The translations under genes were made by a program, and so were the position numbers. Positions 19,260 through 28,892 of a stretch of 64,000 nucleotides of DNA are shown in pieces (positions within the stretch are counted from its first letter, which is position 1; each line of letters starts with the position of its first letter). Origin of the DNA: Nanobdellota archaeon (GTDB taxonomy: Archaea; Nanobdellota; Nanobdellia; Parvarchaeales; Parvarchaeaceae); assembly GCA_021799085.1 (NCBI GenBank), contig JAJZBD010000001.1:1-64000 (forward strand), in the 5' to 3' direction. Below the pieces are notes generated by a model that worked only from the letters and a program-made list of their open reading frames with translations, did not search any database and was not told where the DNA came from.

Positions 19260-21013
19260 TTATTAGACAAAATATCTATAATTGAATTTATAAATGTAGC
19301 ATGTACAAAACCTTGGGGGAAATTGCCTGTGAACACCTTATTATGCACATCTATATCTTCACCGATTAGATTATTAGGACCTACTATGCTTTTTACGTTC
19401 TTAAGCAGCTGTACAGCATCATTTTTTCTTTTTAATTGAGAACAAACAGAAGCAAGCCACATAGAACAGAGAACAAACGCATGATTTGCCTTACCGAGCG
19501 AATCAAAGTTATACCTATAAACGAAGCCCTTCACAAAAAGTGTCTTTTCAACAATCTTAAGCGTCTTGATAAATATTGGATCGTTAACATCGATAAAACC
19601 ATAAATCGGAAATGACAGTACTGTAGAATCCACTTCATTGCTTTTCGGAAAGGTAACAAAATAGCCATCTTTTACACAATTTGACATAACCCAGTTCTTT
19701 ATTTCATCCCTTATTTCCTTCCAGCGGTCTATCCCACCTATCACTGAAATCAACTTTCCTGCGCTTTCCAATGCAACCCATATCATGACTTTTGAGTGCG
19801 CATATTCATGGTCCTCCGGCTTTTCCCATATTCCAGAATCGGCAAGCTGCCAATTATCAGATAGCCAATCTGCAATATATTCTATGGCCTTTGAATGATT
19901 CTGTATAAACTCTTTGTCCTGCGTAGAATCGAAATAACCCTTTACGGCGTATAAAAACTCTCCTTCTATGTCCAATTGTATCTGATTGGTAGCACGATTG
20001 CCTATTCTTACCGGCTTTGAATTCATAAAGCCATTTAAGGAATCAATATATCTCTCGCCGTATATTTTGGTGCCGTCTACCTTGTAAAGATTATAAAGAG
20101 GTTTGCCGGAATAATCTATCATACTGAATAAAAATTCGAGTGCTCTTCTGCCTTCCATATAGAAACCTAATCTACAAAGAGCGGAAGCCATTATTGCTGA
20201 GTCTCTTACCCAAACGTATCTGTAATCCCAGTTTCTATTGCCTCCCGGATCCTCTGGCAAAGATGCAGTCGGTGCTGCTATTATGCTACCTGTTGGAGAG
20301 TAAGTAAGTCCAAGTATAGTAAAAACAGATGACCTCAAAAGCTGTTCAAATTCCGTTAACTCAGTATCGGAAAGACTTAATTTTATCCTTTCTGTGTATG
20401 CTCCCCAGTAATCTATAGTTGAATCCAGCGCTTTTGAAAGATTGGAGGAAGAAACATTTTTCCCCTCTAATTCGTATATCTCTGCAGATTGGTAATAAGA
20501 AAGGATAACTTGTGTTAATCCTTTTTCTATTTCCCACGTAAAATCTCCTATTTTTTTGTATTCTCCTACTATCTCTAAAACTAATTTGCCTTTCCCATTT
20601 TTACTATCAAACATTATTTTGCCATCGTTTTCTGAATAATTGAAATTCATTGTATGAAAACCAAATAATGGATTAAAATTAAGCTGTAGTTTTATCTCTG
20701 AATTTATATCCCTTACAAATATGGTTTTACCTGGTATTAAAAAATCATTGATGTCTGCGCTTCCCTCTGATGTCTTAAAGCTAGTATGCAAAACGTTTGG
20801 CGCAGTGTATTTATGCAAAGATGAAAACTGCGCTATTGGACTTATCCTGAAAATGCCCCCATTCTTCTCATCCAGCATGTAAGCTATAAATGGATCCGAA
20901 TCAAACCTCGGAAAGCAAAGCCAAAGTACATTGCCGTTCTTGTCTATCAAAGAACTCGTTAATTGATTGCTTATGAATCCAATATCCTTGAAGTCTGCAA
21001 AAGTTAACGGCAT
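19256..21013 (-). CDS. Cytoplasmic GH15 glucoamylase/trehalase-like protein
   Basis: GNVLWLCFPRFDSDPFIAYML; GGNRNWDYRYVWVRDSAIMASALCRLGF; IWEKPEDHEYAHSKVMIWVALE. Confidence 0.92.
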   Translation of the reverse strand: MPLTFADFKDIGFISNQLTSSLIDKNGNVLWLCFPRFDSDPFIAYMLDEKNGGIFRISPIAQFSSLHKYTAPNVLHTSFKTSEGSADINDFLIPGKTIFVRDINSEIKLQLNFNPLFGFHTMNFNYSENDGKIMFDSKNGKGKLVLEIVGEYKKIGDFTWEIEKGLTQVILSYYQSAEIYELEGKNVSSSNLSKALDSTIDYWGAYTERIKLSLSDTELTEFEQLLRSSVFTILGLTYSPTGSIIAAPTASLPEDPGGNRNWDYRYVWVRDSAIMASALCRLGFYMEGRRALEFLFSMIDYSGKPLYNLYKVDGTKIYGERYIDSLNGFMNSKPVRIGNRATNQIQLDIEGEFLYAVKGYFDSTQDKEFIQNHSKAIEYIADWLSDNWQLADSGIWEKPEDHEYAHSKVMIWVALESAGKLISVIGGIDRWKEIRDEIKNWVMSNCVKDGYFVTFPKSNEVDSTVLSFPIYGFIDVNDPIFIKTLKIVEKTLFVKGFVYRYNFDSLGKANHAFVLCSMWLASVCSQLKRKNDAVQLLKNVKSIVGPNNLIGEDIDVHNKVFTGNFPQGFVHATFINSIIDILSNN

Positions 21014-21137
21014 TAATATTAATAAACGCCTGTGATATTAAACTTTTTGTAAGTGTCATATTACTCTATAATCCGTTTGATGTCCATAATAAATATATAT
21101 GGGTAGTATTAATTAGTTAAAATAAAAGAAGGGCACA

Positions 21138-23555
21138 TTGAAATATATGAATCTCCAAGATAACGAAAACTTAAGCAGTGAAAATATTTTAAAAAGCCTT
21201 AATTCTAACAGAGATGGATTATCTGCAGCAGAAGCCGATGAAAGGCTAAAAAAGTACGGCTACAATGAGATAGAAACAAAAAAACAGAATCCTGTCGTTA
21301 AATTTGCTCTTAAATTTACAGGAACTCTTGCATATCTTTTGTACTTAGTTACAGCCATTTCTATCTATTTAGGCAAATTAATAGATGCATATGTAGTTAT
21401 TGGACTTATTATTTTTAACGGAGTAGCATCATTCATAGAGGAATACAAGGCTGATAACACCCTAGAACTTCTAAAACGAAAACTATCGGTGATGGTAAAC
21501 GTCAAAAGAGATAAAGTATGGATAAGTTTACCTGCAAAGGTTATAGTTCCAGGGGACATAATAAGAGTTAGAATAGGCAGTATTATACCTGCCGATGCCA
21601 AAATAATAGAAAGCAATTATCTATCTGTGGATCAGTCCATGCTTACAGGTGAGTCTTTGCCTGTAGACAAAAAAGAAGGTGATCCAGTATTCTCTTCCTC
21701 TATAGTAAGAGGCGGTGAAGCAACGTGCGTAGTAACTTCTACAGGAAAAAACACTTCATTTGGCAAAACTGTTGAATTTATAAAGATAGCCAAGACTAAA
21801 ACACACCTTGAAAGCACAATCTTTAGGATACTTAAATATCTAATGGGCTTGGCAATAGTGCTCGTAATCGCGGTTTTTATATTCTCCGAGTTTGTTGGGA
21901 TAAATTTGCTTTCTATAATACCTTTTTCTTTACTTATACTTTTGACGTCCATACCTGTTGCGCTCCCTGCTACATTTACAGTAGGGATGGCATATGGGGC
22001 AGGGAGATTAGCATCCAAAAATATACTAATAACTCGATTAGAATCAATAGAAGAAGCATCTTCTATGAATGTAGTCTGCCTTGATAAAACAGGCACAATA
22101 ACGAAAAATATGCTTTTTGCTTCTGAGCCCATACCATTTGGGGGATTTTCAGTTGAAGAGGTATTAAGATATGGCATGCTAGCGTCACGAGAAGAAGATA
22201 ATGATCAAATAGACCTTGCAGTAATAAATAAAGCGAGGGAAAAAGACATTAAAATAGAAGGTTATAAACTAGTAAAATTTATGCCTTTTGATCCAACAAC
22301 AAAGACCTCGAGCGCGATAGTTTCGATTAATGGTTCTGAGGAAGAAGCCATGAAAGGATTTCCTTCTTCAGTCATGGACAAGTGTAATTTAGATGATCCC
22401 TCCAAAGAAAAGATAAACAAAGAAATAAAAGACCTTGCAAGCACGGGATTTAGATTGATAGCGGTCAGCAGAAAAAAAGGGTCTAATTGGACGTTCTTGG
22501 GATTAATTCCACTGCGCGATGAATTAAGGGAAGACAGCAAACAGCTGATATCGGAGCTTAAATCGCTTGGTGTAGGGGTAAAAATGCTTACTGGAGACAA
22601 TAAAGACACAGCAATAGCAATATCCAGGGAAGCAGGGATAGGTGAAAATATATTAAGTGCCAGTGAGCTTCAAGGAAAAGATGAAAAAACCATAGCGGAA
22701 CTTATATCAAATGCAGATGGAATAGCAGGCATATACCCCCAGGATAAATTTACAATAGTTAAAGCTCTTCAAGATAGTGGATTTAGGGTAGGGATGACAG
22801 GAGATGGAGTAAATGACGCACCTGCTTTAAAGCAGGCAGAAGTAGGTATAGCTGTTTCAAATGCAACCGACGTTGCAAAAAGCGCGGCGGATTTAGTGCT
22901 TACATCTAATGGAGTAGAACTTATAGTGTCTGCAGTAAAAGAAAGCCGCTCTATATTTGAAAGAATGGTAACATATACTGTAAAAAAGGCTTCAAGGGTA
23001 ATACAAACCTCCGTTTTTCTGTCATTTGCTTTTCTTATTCTTAGATTTTTACCTATGAAATCAATACAGCTTATATTAGCTCTTTTCTTAAGCGATATCG
23101 GTAGCATAAGCCTTGCAACTGATAATGAGTTATCTGCAAACAAACCTGATACTTGGGATATAAAAGCTATATTCAGCTTTTCTATGGTATTTGGAATTTT
23201 AACTATAGCCGAAGCTGCAGTTATAGCATATTTAGGATTAAGTATACTTGCTGTAACCCATCAACAGTTTGAGACGCTCATATTCATAGTATTTATAACT
23301 TCTATGGAACTGATGACTTTCTCTATTAGAGAGCGCAGAGCATTTTGGTCCTCCTTCCCAAGCATATTTGTTATTACACAGGTCGTTTTAGCCATTTTGA
23401 TATCTTACTTATTTGCATACTTTGGCATCCTTATGGCCCCTGTTAGCTTATCTATAATCTTGATTACCTTAGGTATAGGGATGCTCTTTTTATTATTCGG
23501 TGACAGACTAAAAATATTATTGTTATCAAGAATTGCCGAATTTAGTTCCATTTAA
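21138..23555 (+). CDS. P-type ATPase, plasma-membrane H+-ATPase-like (P3A)
   Basis: VVCLDKTGTITKN, MLTGDNKDTA, GMTGDGVNDAPALKQAEVGIAVSNATDVAKSAADLVL. Start may be ATG at 21147 (MNLQDNENL). Confidence 0.93.
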   Translation: MKYMNLQDNENLSSENILKSLNSNRDGLSAAEADERLKKYGYNEIETKKQNPVVKFALKFTGTLAYLLYLVTAISIYLGKLIDAYVVIGLIIFNGVASFIEEYKADNTLELLKRKLSVMVNVKRDKVWISLPAKVIVPGDIIRVRIGSIIPADAKIIESNYLSVDQSMLTGESLPVDKKEGDPVFSSSIVRGGEATCVVTSTGKNTSFGKTVEFIKIAKTKTHLESTIFRILKYLMGLAIVLVIAVFIFSEFVGINLLSIIPFSLLILLTSIPVALPATFTVGMAYGAGRLASKNILITRLESIEEASSMNVVCLDKTGTITKNMLFASEPIPFGGFSVEEVLRYGMLASREEDNDQIDLAVINKAREKDIKIEGYKLVKFMPFDPTTKTSSAIVSINGSEEEAMKGFPSSVMDKCNLDDPSKEKINKEIKDLASTGFRLIAVSRKKGSNWTFLGLIPLRDELREDSKQLISELKSLGVGVKMLTGDNKDTAIAISREAGIGENILSASELQGKDEKTIAELISNADGIAGIYPQDKFTIVKALQDSGFRVGMTGDGVNDAPALKQAEVGIAVSNATDVAKSAADLVLTSNGVELIVSAVKESRSIFERMVTYTVKKASRVIQTSVFLSFAFLILRFLPMKSIQLILALFLSDIGSISLATDNELSANKPDTWDIKAIFSFSMVFGILTIAEAAVIAYLGLSILAVTHQQFETLIFIVFITSMELMTFSIRERRAFWSSFPSIFVITQVVLAILISYLFAYFGILMAPVSLSIILITLGIGMLFLLFGDRLKILLLSRIAEFSSI

Positions 23556-23673
23556 GGACATATTTAGATAGTTCAATAAAACACACAATATCCTTATTTA
23601 TTTTAGGTAAAGTTGAGTATTTATGTAATAAACTTAAGCAACCATATATTTTAAAATATTATTATTAACATAT

Positions 23674-24693
23674 ATGAAAACAAAAGCCGCCTTCCTTGAA
23701 AAACCTGGAAAAATTGAAGAAAATCCTCTAAAGATAAAGGAGTTAGAATTACCAGAGTTAAAGGAAAACGAGGTATTGATAAAAGTAAGTGCATGCGGAG
23801 TATGCAGAACGGATTTACATGTAGTAGAAGGAGAACTTGGCAACGTAAACAATATAGTTCCAGGGCATGAAGTGGTAGGAACTATTGAAAAGGTAGGCAG
23901 TGAAGTCAATACTCAAAAAATCGGCAATAAGGTGGGGGTTGCCTGGCTGTACAGCTCTTGCGGAAGCTGTGAATACTGTCTTAGCGGCAGGGAGAACCTA
24001 TGTCAAAACAAGAGATTTACTGGCTTTTCTAAAAATGGCGGTTATTCTGAATACATCATAGCTGATAGCAGGTTTATATTTGATCTGCCGCAGGGATTAA
24101 AGGATGAAGAGGTTGCCCCGTTACTTTGTTCCGGAGCAATAGGCTACCGTTCATTCAAGCTGGCAGATGCTTCTCCCGGTAGCACAATAGCAATGTTTGG
24201 GTTTGGCGGCTCTGCACATTTAACATTACAGCTTGCAAAGAAGCTTGGCCACAAGGTCATAATAGTAAGCAGAAACGAAGAACATCTAAAGCTTGCCAGT
24301 CGACTTGGAGCTGATTTTACCTTTTCGCCTAAAAATGGAGAGGTATACGAAAATTTAAAGGATAAGGACATAGAAAGTGCAATAATTTTCGCGCCTTCCT
24401 CTGTACCTATAATGAATGCCTTAAAAGTGATTAAGCCTAGTGGAAAAGTAGTCGTTGCCGGAATACATATAGATGGAGAAATAAAAATAGATTACGACTC
24501 GCAGTTATTTCATGAAAAGATGCTGCTTTCCGTCGAATCCTATACTAGACAGGACATGCTAGAGTATCTAAGACTTGCCACAAATCTGGGGATAAAACCG
24601 GTATACAGTAATATAAAATTAGAGGATGTAAATTCAGCATTGGCTGAACTTAAGAACAGCGAAGTAATGGGCGTAAAAGTGATTAAATTTTAG
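23674..24693 (+). CDS. Zinc-dependent alcohol dehydrogenase family protein
   Basis: CGVCRTDLHVVEGELG, VPGHEVVGTIEKVG, CGSCEYCLSGRENLC structural Zn site. Confidence 0.93.
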   Translation: MKTKAAFLEKPGKIEENPLKIKELELPELKENEVLIKVSACGVCRTDLHVVEGELGNVNNIVPGHEVVGTIEKVGSEVNTQKIGNKVGVAWLYSSCGSCEYCLSGRENLCQNKRFTGFSKNGGYSEYIIADSRFIFDLPQGLKDEEVAPLLCSGAIGYRSFKLADASPGSTIAMFGFGGSAHLTLQLAKKLGHKVIIVSRNEEHLKLASRLGADFTFSPKNGEVYENLKDKDIESAIIFAPSSVPIMNALKVIKPSGKVVVAGIHIDGEIKIDYDSQLFHEKMLLSVESYTRQDMLEYLRLATNLGIKPVYSNIKLEDVNSALAELKNSEVMGVKVIKF

Positions 24694-24724
24694 ATATTTA
24701 AACTTCAAAGCTTTTAGTAATAAA

Positions 24725-25042
24725 ATGGTAGAATCAAATCAAAGAACTTACAAATTAGATGAGATACTTGGAAAGCCCCTTATAACTTCATCTGACAAGA
24801 AAACAAGAATTTATGGATTAAATGTTAAGGGCAGAGAGGTTGAAATTTCAGCATACTCAGAGAGTGAAACAAGGAAGGGATATTTCCACAAAGTTGAAAT
24901 AGAATATTTGCCGGCTTCAATGTACTTGATAAACGGGAGCTGCACTTGTGAATCCTTTCAGTATTACGGCATGCCATGCAAGCACATGCTTAAGGTAAGA
25001 AACGTATACCTTAAAAATAGAGACAAGATTAATAAAGGCTAG
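24725..25042 (+). CDS. Small stand-alone SWIM zinc-finger protein
   Basis: CTCESFQYYGMPCKHML = CxCxnCxH SWIM motif in a 105-aa protein. Confidence 0.75.
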   Translation: MVESNQRTYKLDEILGKPLITSSDKKTRIYGLNVKGREVEISAYSESETRKGYFHKVEIEYLPASMYLINGSCTCESFQYYGMPCKHMLKVRNVYLKNRDKINKG

Positions 25043-25520
25043 AGTAGATTTCCTTAGGGATTAGTTCCTTTATCTCTTTTGTTTCTATGTCTTTTCTCAT
25101 TAAGCCCTTTACATTATTCTCATCTAATTTGTCTAGGGAAAACAGTTTTTCTATGAACTCTACCCCTTTGGAATGCTTGTAGCTTAGGTCTATAAAATTA
25201 ACATAAAATGAAAGGTAATCCTTTCCGAAAACTTCCAAAGTATTCATGATTTTTCCTTTATCCAATGAGAAAAGTCTATTTGATAGATATGAAACAGTGT
25301 CTGTATAGTAATACTGACTAATTGTATTTACCGCTTTTTCATAGAATAACTTCCTATACTGCTTTTCTAAGTTTCTACCGTAAAGCGTTATGTCCTCAGC
25401 TAACTTATCACTGTTAAGACCAAATTTTGAAAGTTCATTTTCCAAAGCAGAAACCTTTGAACTAGGGATTCCCGATTTAGAAAGTTCATTTCTGAACAGA
25501 TATTTCGTTTTGTCTTCCAT
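25029..25520 (-). CDS. Hypothetical protein
   Basis: 163-aa charged helical ORF; convergent overlap with SWIM gene. Confidence 0.6.
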   Translation of the reverse strand: MEDKTKYLFRNELSKSGIPSSKVSALENELSKFGLNSDKLAEDITLYGRNLEKQYRKLFYEKAVNTISQYYYTDTVSYLSNRLFSLDKGKIMNTLEVFGKDYLSFYVNFIDLSYKHSKGVEFIEKLFSLDKLDENNVKGLMRKDIETKEIKELIPKEIYSSLY

Positions 25521-25624
25521 TTTTTTATATGAATAGAATGCATATAAATACTTTTAATGTTGAAAAAGATATAAAACAAACACAAAAACTTGAAATTACA
25601 AAAAAACAAGTATTTAATTATAAA

Positions 25625-25693
25625 TCAATCAGAGCAGCCGCAACCACAGCCACAACCGCATCCGCATTTTTCTTCGTTTTCTTCTTCTGCCAT
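25625..25693 (-). CDS. 22-aa Cys-Gly repeat micropeptide (MAEEENEEKCGCGCGCGCGCSD)
   Basis: Complete ATG..TGA ORF; A/T-rich TATA-like stretch (ctatataaaatag) about 26 nt upstream of the ATG, directly after the pyrG stop, compatible with a leaderless transcript. Confidence 0.6.
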   Translation of the reverse strand: MAEEENEEKCGCGCGCGCGCSD

Positions 25694-25724
25694 ATCCCTT
25701 AAAGCAAACTTCTATTTTATATAG

Positions 25725-27329
25725 TTAACTATTGTTTTTTACTGCGCCCAGAAATGACAAAAATAGCGGAGAAGGTGCTTCTATTCTTGATTTTAATTCA
25801 GGATGTGCTTGAGTGGCTATACCAAAGCCACTTGGCCACTCTATTATCTCAACTAGTTTATTGTCTTTTGTTGTTGCCGTTATCTTCAAGCCATTCTTTT
25901 GAAGAATTTTCCTGAATTTATTGTTAAGCTCGTACCTGTGCCTGTGCCTTTCCGAAACGACTGCTTTATGGTAAGAAGAAAATGCTATTGAATTTCTGTC
26001 TTTTATGACCATATCCCATGCACCCAACCGCATTGTTCCTCCTTTCTGCTTTACTGAAAGCTGCGAAGGCAGTATATCTATTATATTGTACTTTGTATCT
26101 GGATTAAACTCCGTTGAATTTGCGCCTTTTAAATTGCACACGTCTCTTGCAAATTCTACAGCCATAAGTTGCATACCCAAACATAAGCCTAAATAAGGTA
26201 TGCCTTTTTCTCTGGCATACTTTATTGCAGTTATCATGCCCTCTATGCCCCTCTTTCCGAAGCCACCTGGGACTATAAGACCGTTAATCCCTTTTAAGAT
26301 ACTGTCCGGGTCCAATTTTTCAAGCGACTCCGATTCTACCCATTTCACATTAAGATTAACAGATAGCTTGCCAGCAGCATGCATTAATGCTTCCCTAACG
26401 CTTACATATGAATCCTTAAGTTCTACGTATTTTCCGACAACTGCTATAGTAACTTCCTTTCCATCTCTGCTTACTATTTTATCAACATTGCTTTTCCATT
26501 TTTCAAGTTTTCCCGCGTTTATCTTTTTCTCCGGCAGATTGAACGATTGTAAAAGTATCTTGTCAAAATTCTGATCTATTAAATATTGAGGTAATTGATA
26601 AGGAGAATCCATATCTGGGTCGTTTATCACCCTGCTTTCATCAAGACTTGTGAACATTGCAAGCTTTTTTCTAATGCTGTCACTCATCTCCCCGTCTGTC
26701 CTACATATCAAAAACTGCGGGATTATACCCATTCCCATCAATGTTCTAAATGCAGATTGTGTTGGCTTGCTCTTCTGCTCGCCAACTGTTTTTAATCTTG
26801 GTATGTATGTAACGTCAACAAATACTACTTTTTCCTTGAGTGAAAGCTGCCTCATTGCCTCTATAAAATAACCATTTTCAATGTCTCCAACAGTTCCCCC
26901 AACTTCTATTACAACAAAATCAAGCTTGTTTTTTTCCGCAAAGTCCTTTACTCTTTCTTGTATCTCATTCGTGAGATGTGGTATTACCTGAACATCCTCA
27001 CCGAGATATTCCCCCTTCCTTTCCTTTTCTATTATACTGCCGAAAAGTTTTCCTCCCGTTATAGAGGAACTGCTTGTTAGGCTACGATTAAGAAACCTTT
27101 CATACGTACCAAAATCCATGTCCACTTCTCCCTTGTCATCTAATACAAAGACCTCTCCATGCCGATAAGGATTCATCGTACCGCAGTCATAATTCAAATA
27201 TCCGTCGAATTTTATTGGAAGAACCTTAAAATCATACATGTCTAGTATTTTCATTATAGAGGAAGACACTACTCCCTTGCCTAAACCGCTCATTATTGAT
27301 CCGAGTACTACTACGAACTTTGCTGGCAT
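25725..27329 (-). CDS. pyrG: CTP synthase
   Basis: VVLGSIMSGLGKGVVSSSI N-terminus, FDGYLNYDCGTMNPYRHGEVFVLDDKGEVDMDFGTYERF, glutaminase YLGLCLGMQLMAVEFAR. Confidence 0.97.
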   Translation of the reverse strand: MPAKFVVVLGSIMSGLGKGVVSSSIMKILDMYDFKVLPIKFDGYLNYDCGTMNPYRHGEVFVLDDKGEVDMDFGTYERFLNRSLTSSSSITGGKLFGSIIEKERKGEYLGEDVQVIPHLTNEIQERVKDFAEKNKLDFVVIEVGGTVGDIENGYFIEAMRQLSLKEKVVFVDVTYIPRLKTVGEQKSKPTQSAFRTLMGMGIIPQFLICRTDGEMSDSIRKKLAMFTSLDESRVINDPDMDSPYQLPQYLIDQNFDKILLQSFNLPEKKINAGKLEKWKSNVDKIVSRDGKEVTIAVVGKYVELKDSYVSVREALMHAAGKLSVNLNVKWVESESLEKLDPDSILKGINGLIVPGGFGKRGIEGMITAIKYAREKGIPYLGLCLGMQLMAVEFARDVCNLKGANSTEFNPDTKYNIIDILPSQLSVKQKGGTMRLGAWDMVIKDRNSIAFSSYHKAVVSERHRHRYELNNKFRKILQKNGLKITATTKDNKLVEIIEWPSGFGIATQAHPELKSRIEAPSPLFLSFLGAVKNNS

Positions 27330-27392
27330 TTAATTTAACTTATTTTGAGCTTTTATATTTTTCCCTGCTTGATTACAACTTTTAATGGAAAA

Positions 27393-28028
27393 TCAAATGA
27401 AGCCCAACCAAAGAAGAAGTATGCCGATAAATTCAGAATAATATAAAAATGCGGGAAAATGGGCGATGTAAAGGGAACCAGCAATACTTACTATCACAAC
27501 CCCTGCAATTATCGAAAGCATCTTCTTGTTAGATGTCTTTCTATATGATAGTACTGCTACGGCGATAAGCATTCCCGCCGCAGGAAAGGTCATTACCGAT
27601 GAAGAGATTACCACTAATAGAGGAAGCACTCCAAACACCACATAGTTTGTAAGCACATTGCCTATGTTTGCTGTTATCATTGAGTATGCAACAAATACTG
27701 CAGACAAAATGAAGAATACACCGTAGTAGTTGAAGACTTTCTTGTTTTTAAGCAATGCCGTAGAACCAAGAGCTAAAAAGCTGACCAAAAATGCAACCGC
27801 TGCTAGATAAGTCTTTATCAAAAAAGCATTGTATATGTTAAAGGAGAAAATAACTTCAAGTAAAACGCCTATAGCAAACAGCCAAAGCCCTATTGACCAA
27901 TAAAGCTGGCTTTTCCCCTTCTTTTTTAGAAACTTGTAAGTCATTAATGAAGCTAAAGGCACAGTCAAAAGAAAGATAAGAATCGTAGAAAACTCAATGA
28001 AAAGCTCGCTTGAAAATATGCCTGACAT
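27393..28028 (-). CDS. Multi-TM membrane protein, unknown
   Basis: 211 aa, about 7 hydrophobic helices. Confidence 0.6.
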   Translation of the reverse strand: MSGIFSSELFIEFSTILIFLLTVPLASLMTYKFLKKKGKSQLYWSIGLWLFAIGVLLEVIFSFNIYNAFLIKTYLAAVAFLVSFLALGSTALLKNKKVFNYYGVFFILSAVFVAYSMITANIGNVLTNYVVFGVLPLLVVISSSVMTFPAAGMLIAVAVLSYRKTSNKKMLSIIAGVVIVSIAGSLYIAHFPAFLYYSEFIGILLLWLGFI

Positions 28029-28057
28029 TTCTCTTTATTGTTTTTATAATATTTAAA

Positions 28058-28888
28058 TTATATGAAAAAAACAAGCGATAAAAGGACCGCTATGACAGCT
28101 ATAAAGATGTTGTCATCGATTGGACTGAATCTCTCTGCTAAAGAAAGAATTAACGCAAAGATAACACCAAATAAGCCGAAAAATACAACGCCCGGAACCA
28201 AAGAAGAGACAAAAAAGGCCATGCTGCCGCTAATAGATTTCCTGCCCGGCTTTTTCTGTATTTTCAAGCCTGCCACTGTAGCTATCGGATCCGAAATCAA
28301 CAAAGAAAAAAGACTGAAAAAAAGAAAATCAAAGCGGTTTATGAATCCAAGCAGTAAAACAGCACCAACAGCCATCGATATTGCCCCGGAACCGAATATC
28401 ACTCCATCCCTTTCAAGCAGGTTTACTAATTTCTTCATTTTCCTGCCGTAAACATATATGATATGTGCTGCTAATATGCCTAAAAAAACCAATGCAAGCA
28501 GAATCCATTTGTAAGAGAAGACAAGAATTGAAAGAAATATGGCTCCTATAACAATCTGAACCAAATCTCTTCTTATTTCCAGTTTACTGCTTAGATTAAC
28601 GGTTTTTATTGCTAATTTTTTAATAAACAGCGATTGAATAAGCATACTTACAGAGATTATTTCAAGTGAAAATTTAATTGGAAACACCCCTGAAAATACA
28701 AATATCAAGAGAATTGCAAACACAATATAAAAATAATGTTTGCGTAAAGTGTAAGCCAATAGGAGCAAGGAAGAAAGCACGGCAATTGGGATGGCATAAT
28801 AGTATAGATAAAAATTATGAAGCAAAAAATAAACAAGATAAGAGAATAAAAAAGAAAAAATAAATGTAAGTGAATTATTTGTTTTCAT
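28058..28888 (-). CDS. Dolichol/phytol kinase-like (CDP-alcohol/cytidylyltransferase-like) membrane protein
   Basis: SLLISDPIATVAGLKIQKKPGRKSISGSMAFFVSSLV ... AERFSPIDDNIFIAVIAV resembles the dolichol/phytol kinase D-x-x-A...GrKSxeGs...E...DDN pattern. Start moved to ATG at 28888, just after the ATPase stop. Confidence 0.55.
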   Translation of the reverse strand: MKTNNSLTFIFSFLFSYLVYFLLHNFYLYYYAIPIAVLSSLLLLAYTLRKHYFYIVFAILLIFVFSGVFPIKFSLEIISVSMLIQSLFIKKLAIKTVNLSSKLEIRRDLVQIVIGAIFLSILVFSYKWILLALVFLGILAAHIIYVYGRKMKKLVNLLERDGVIFGSGAISMAVGAVLLLGFINRFDFLFFSLFSLLISDPIATVAGLKIQKKPGRKSISGSMAFFVSSLVPGVVFFGLFGVIFALILSLAERFSPIDDNIFIAVIAVLLSLVFFI

Positions 28889-28892
28889 GTTA

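Noticed and set aside
21632-22177. 181-aa minus-strand ORF (and neighbours at 22262-22609, 22769-23143)
   Set aside because: Antisense to a clear P-type ATPase; not coding on evidence.
28062-28451. 129-aa plus-strand K-rich ORF
   Set aside because: Antisense to a membrane protein gene; mirror of hydrophobic codons.
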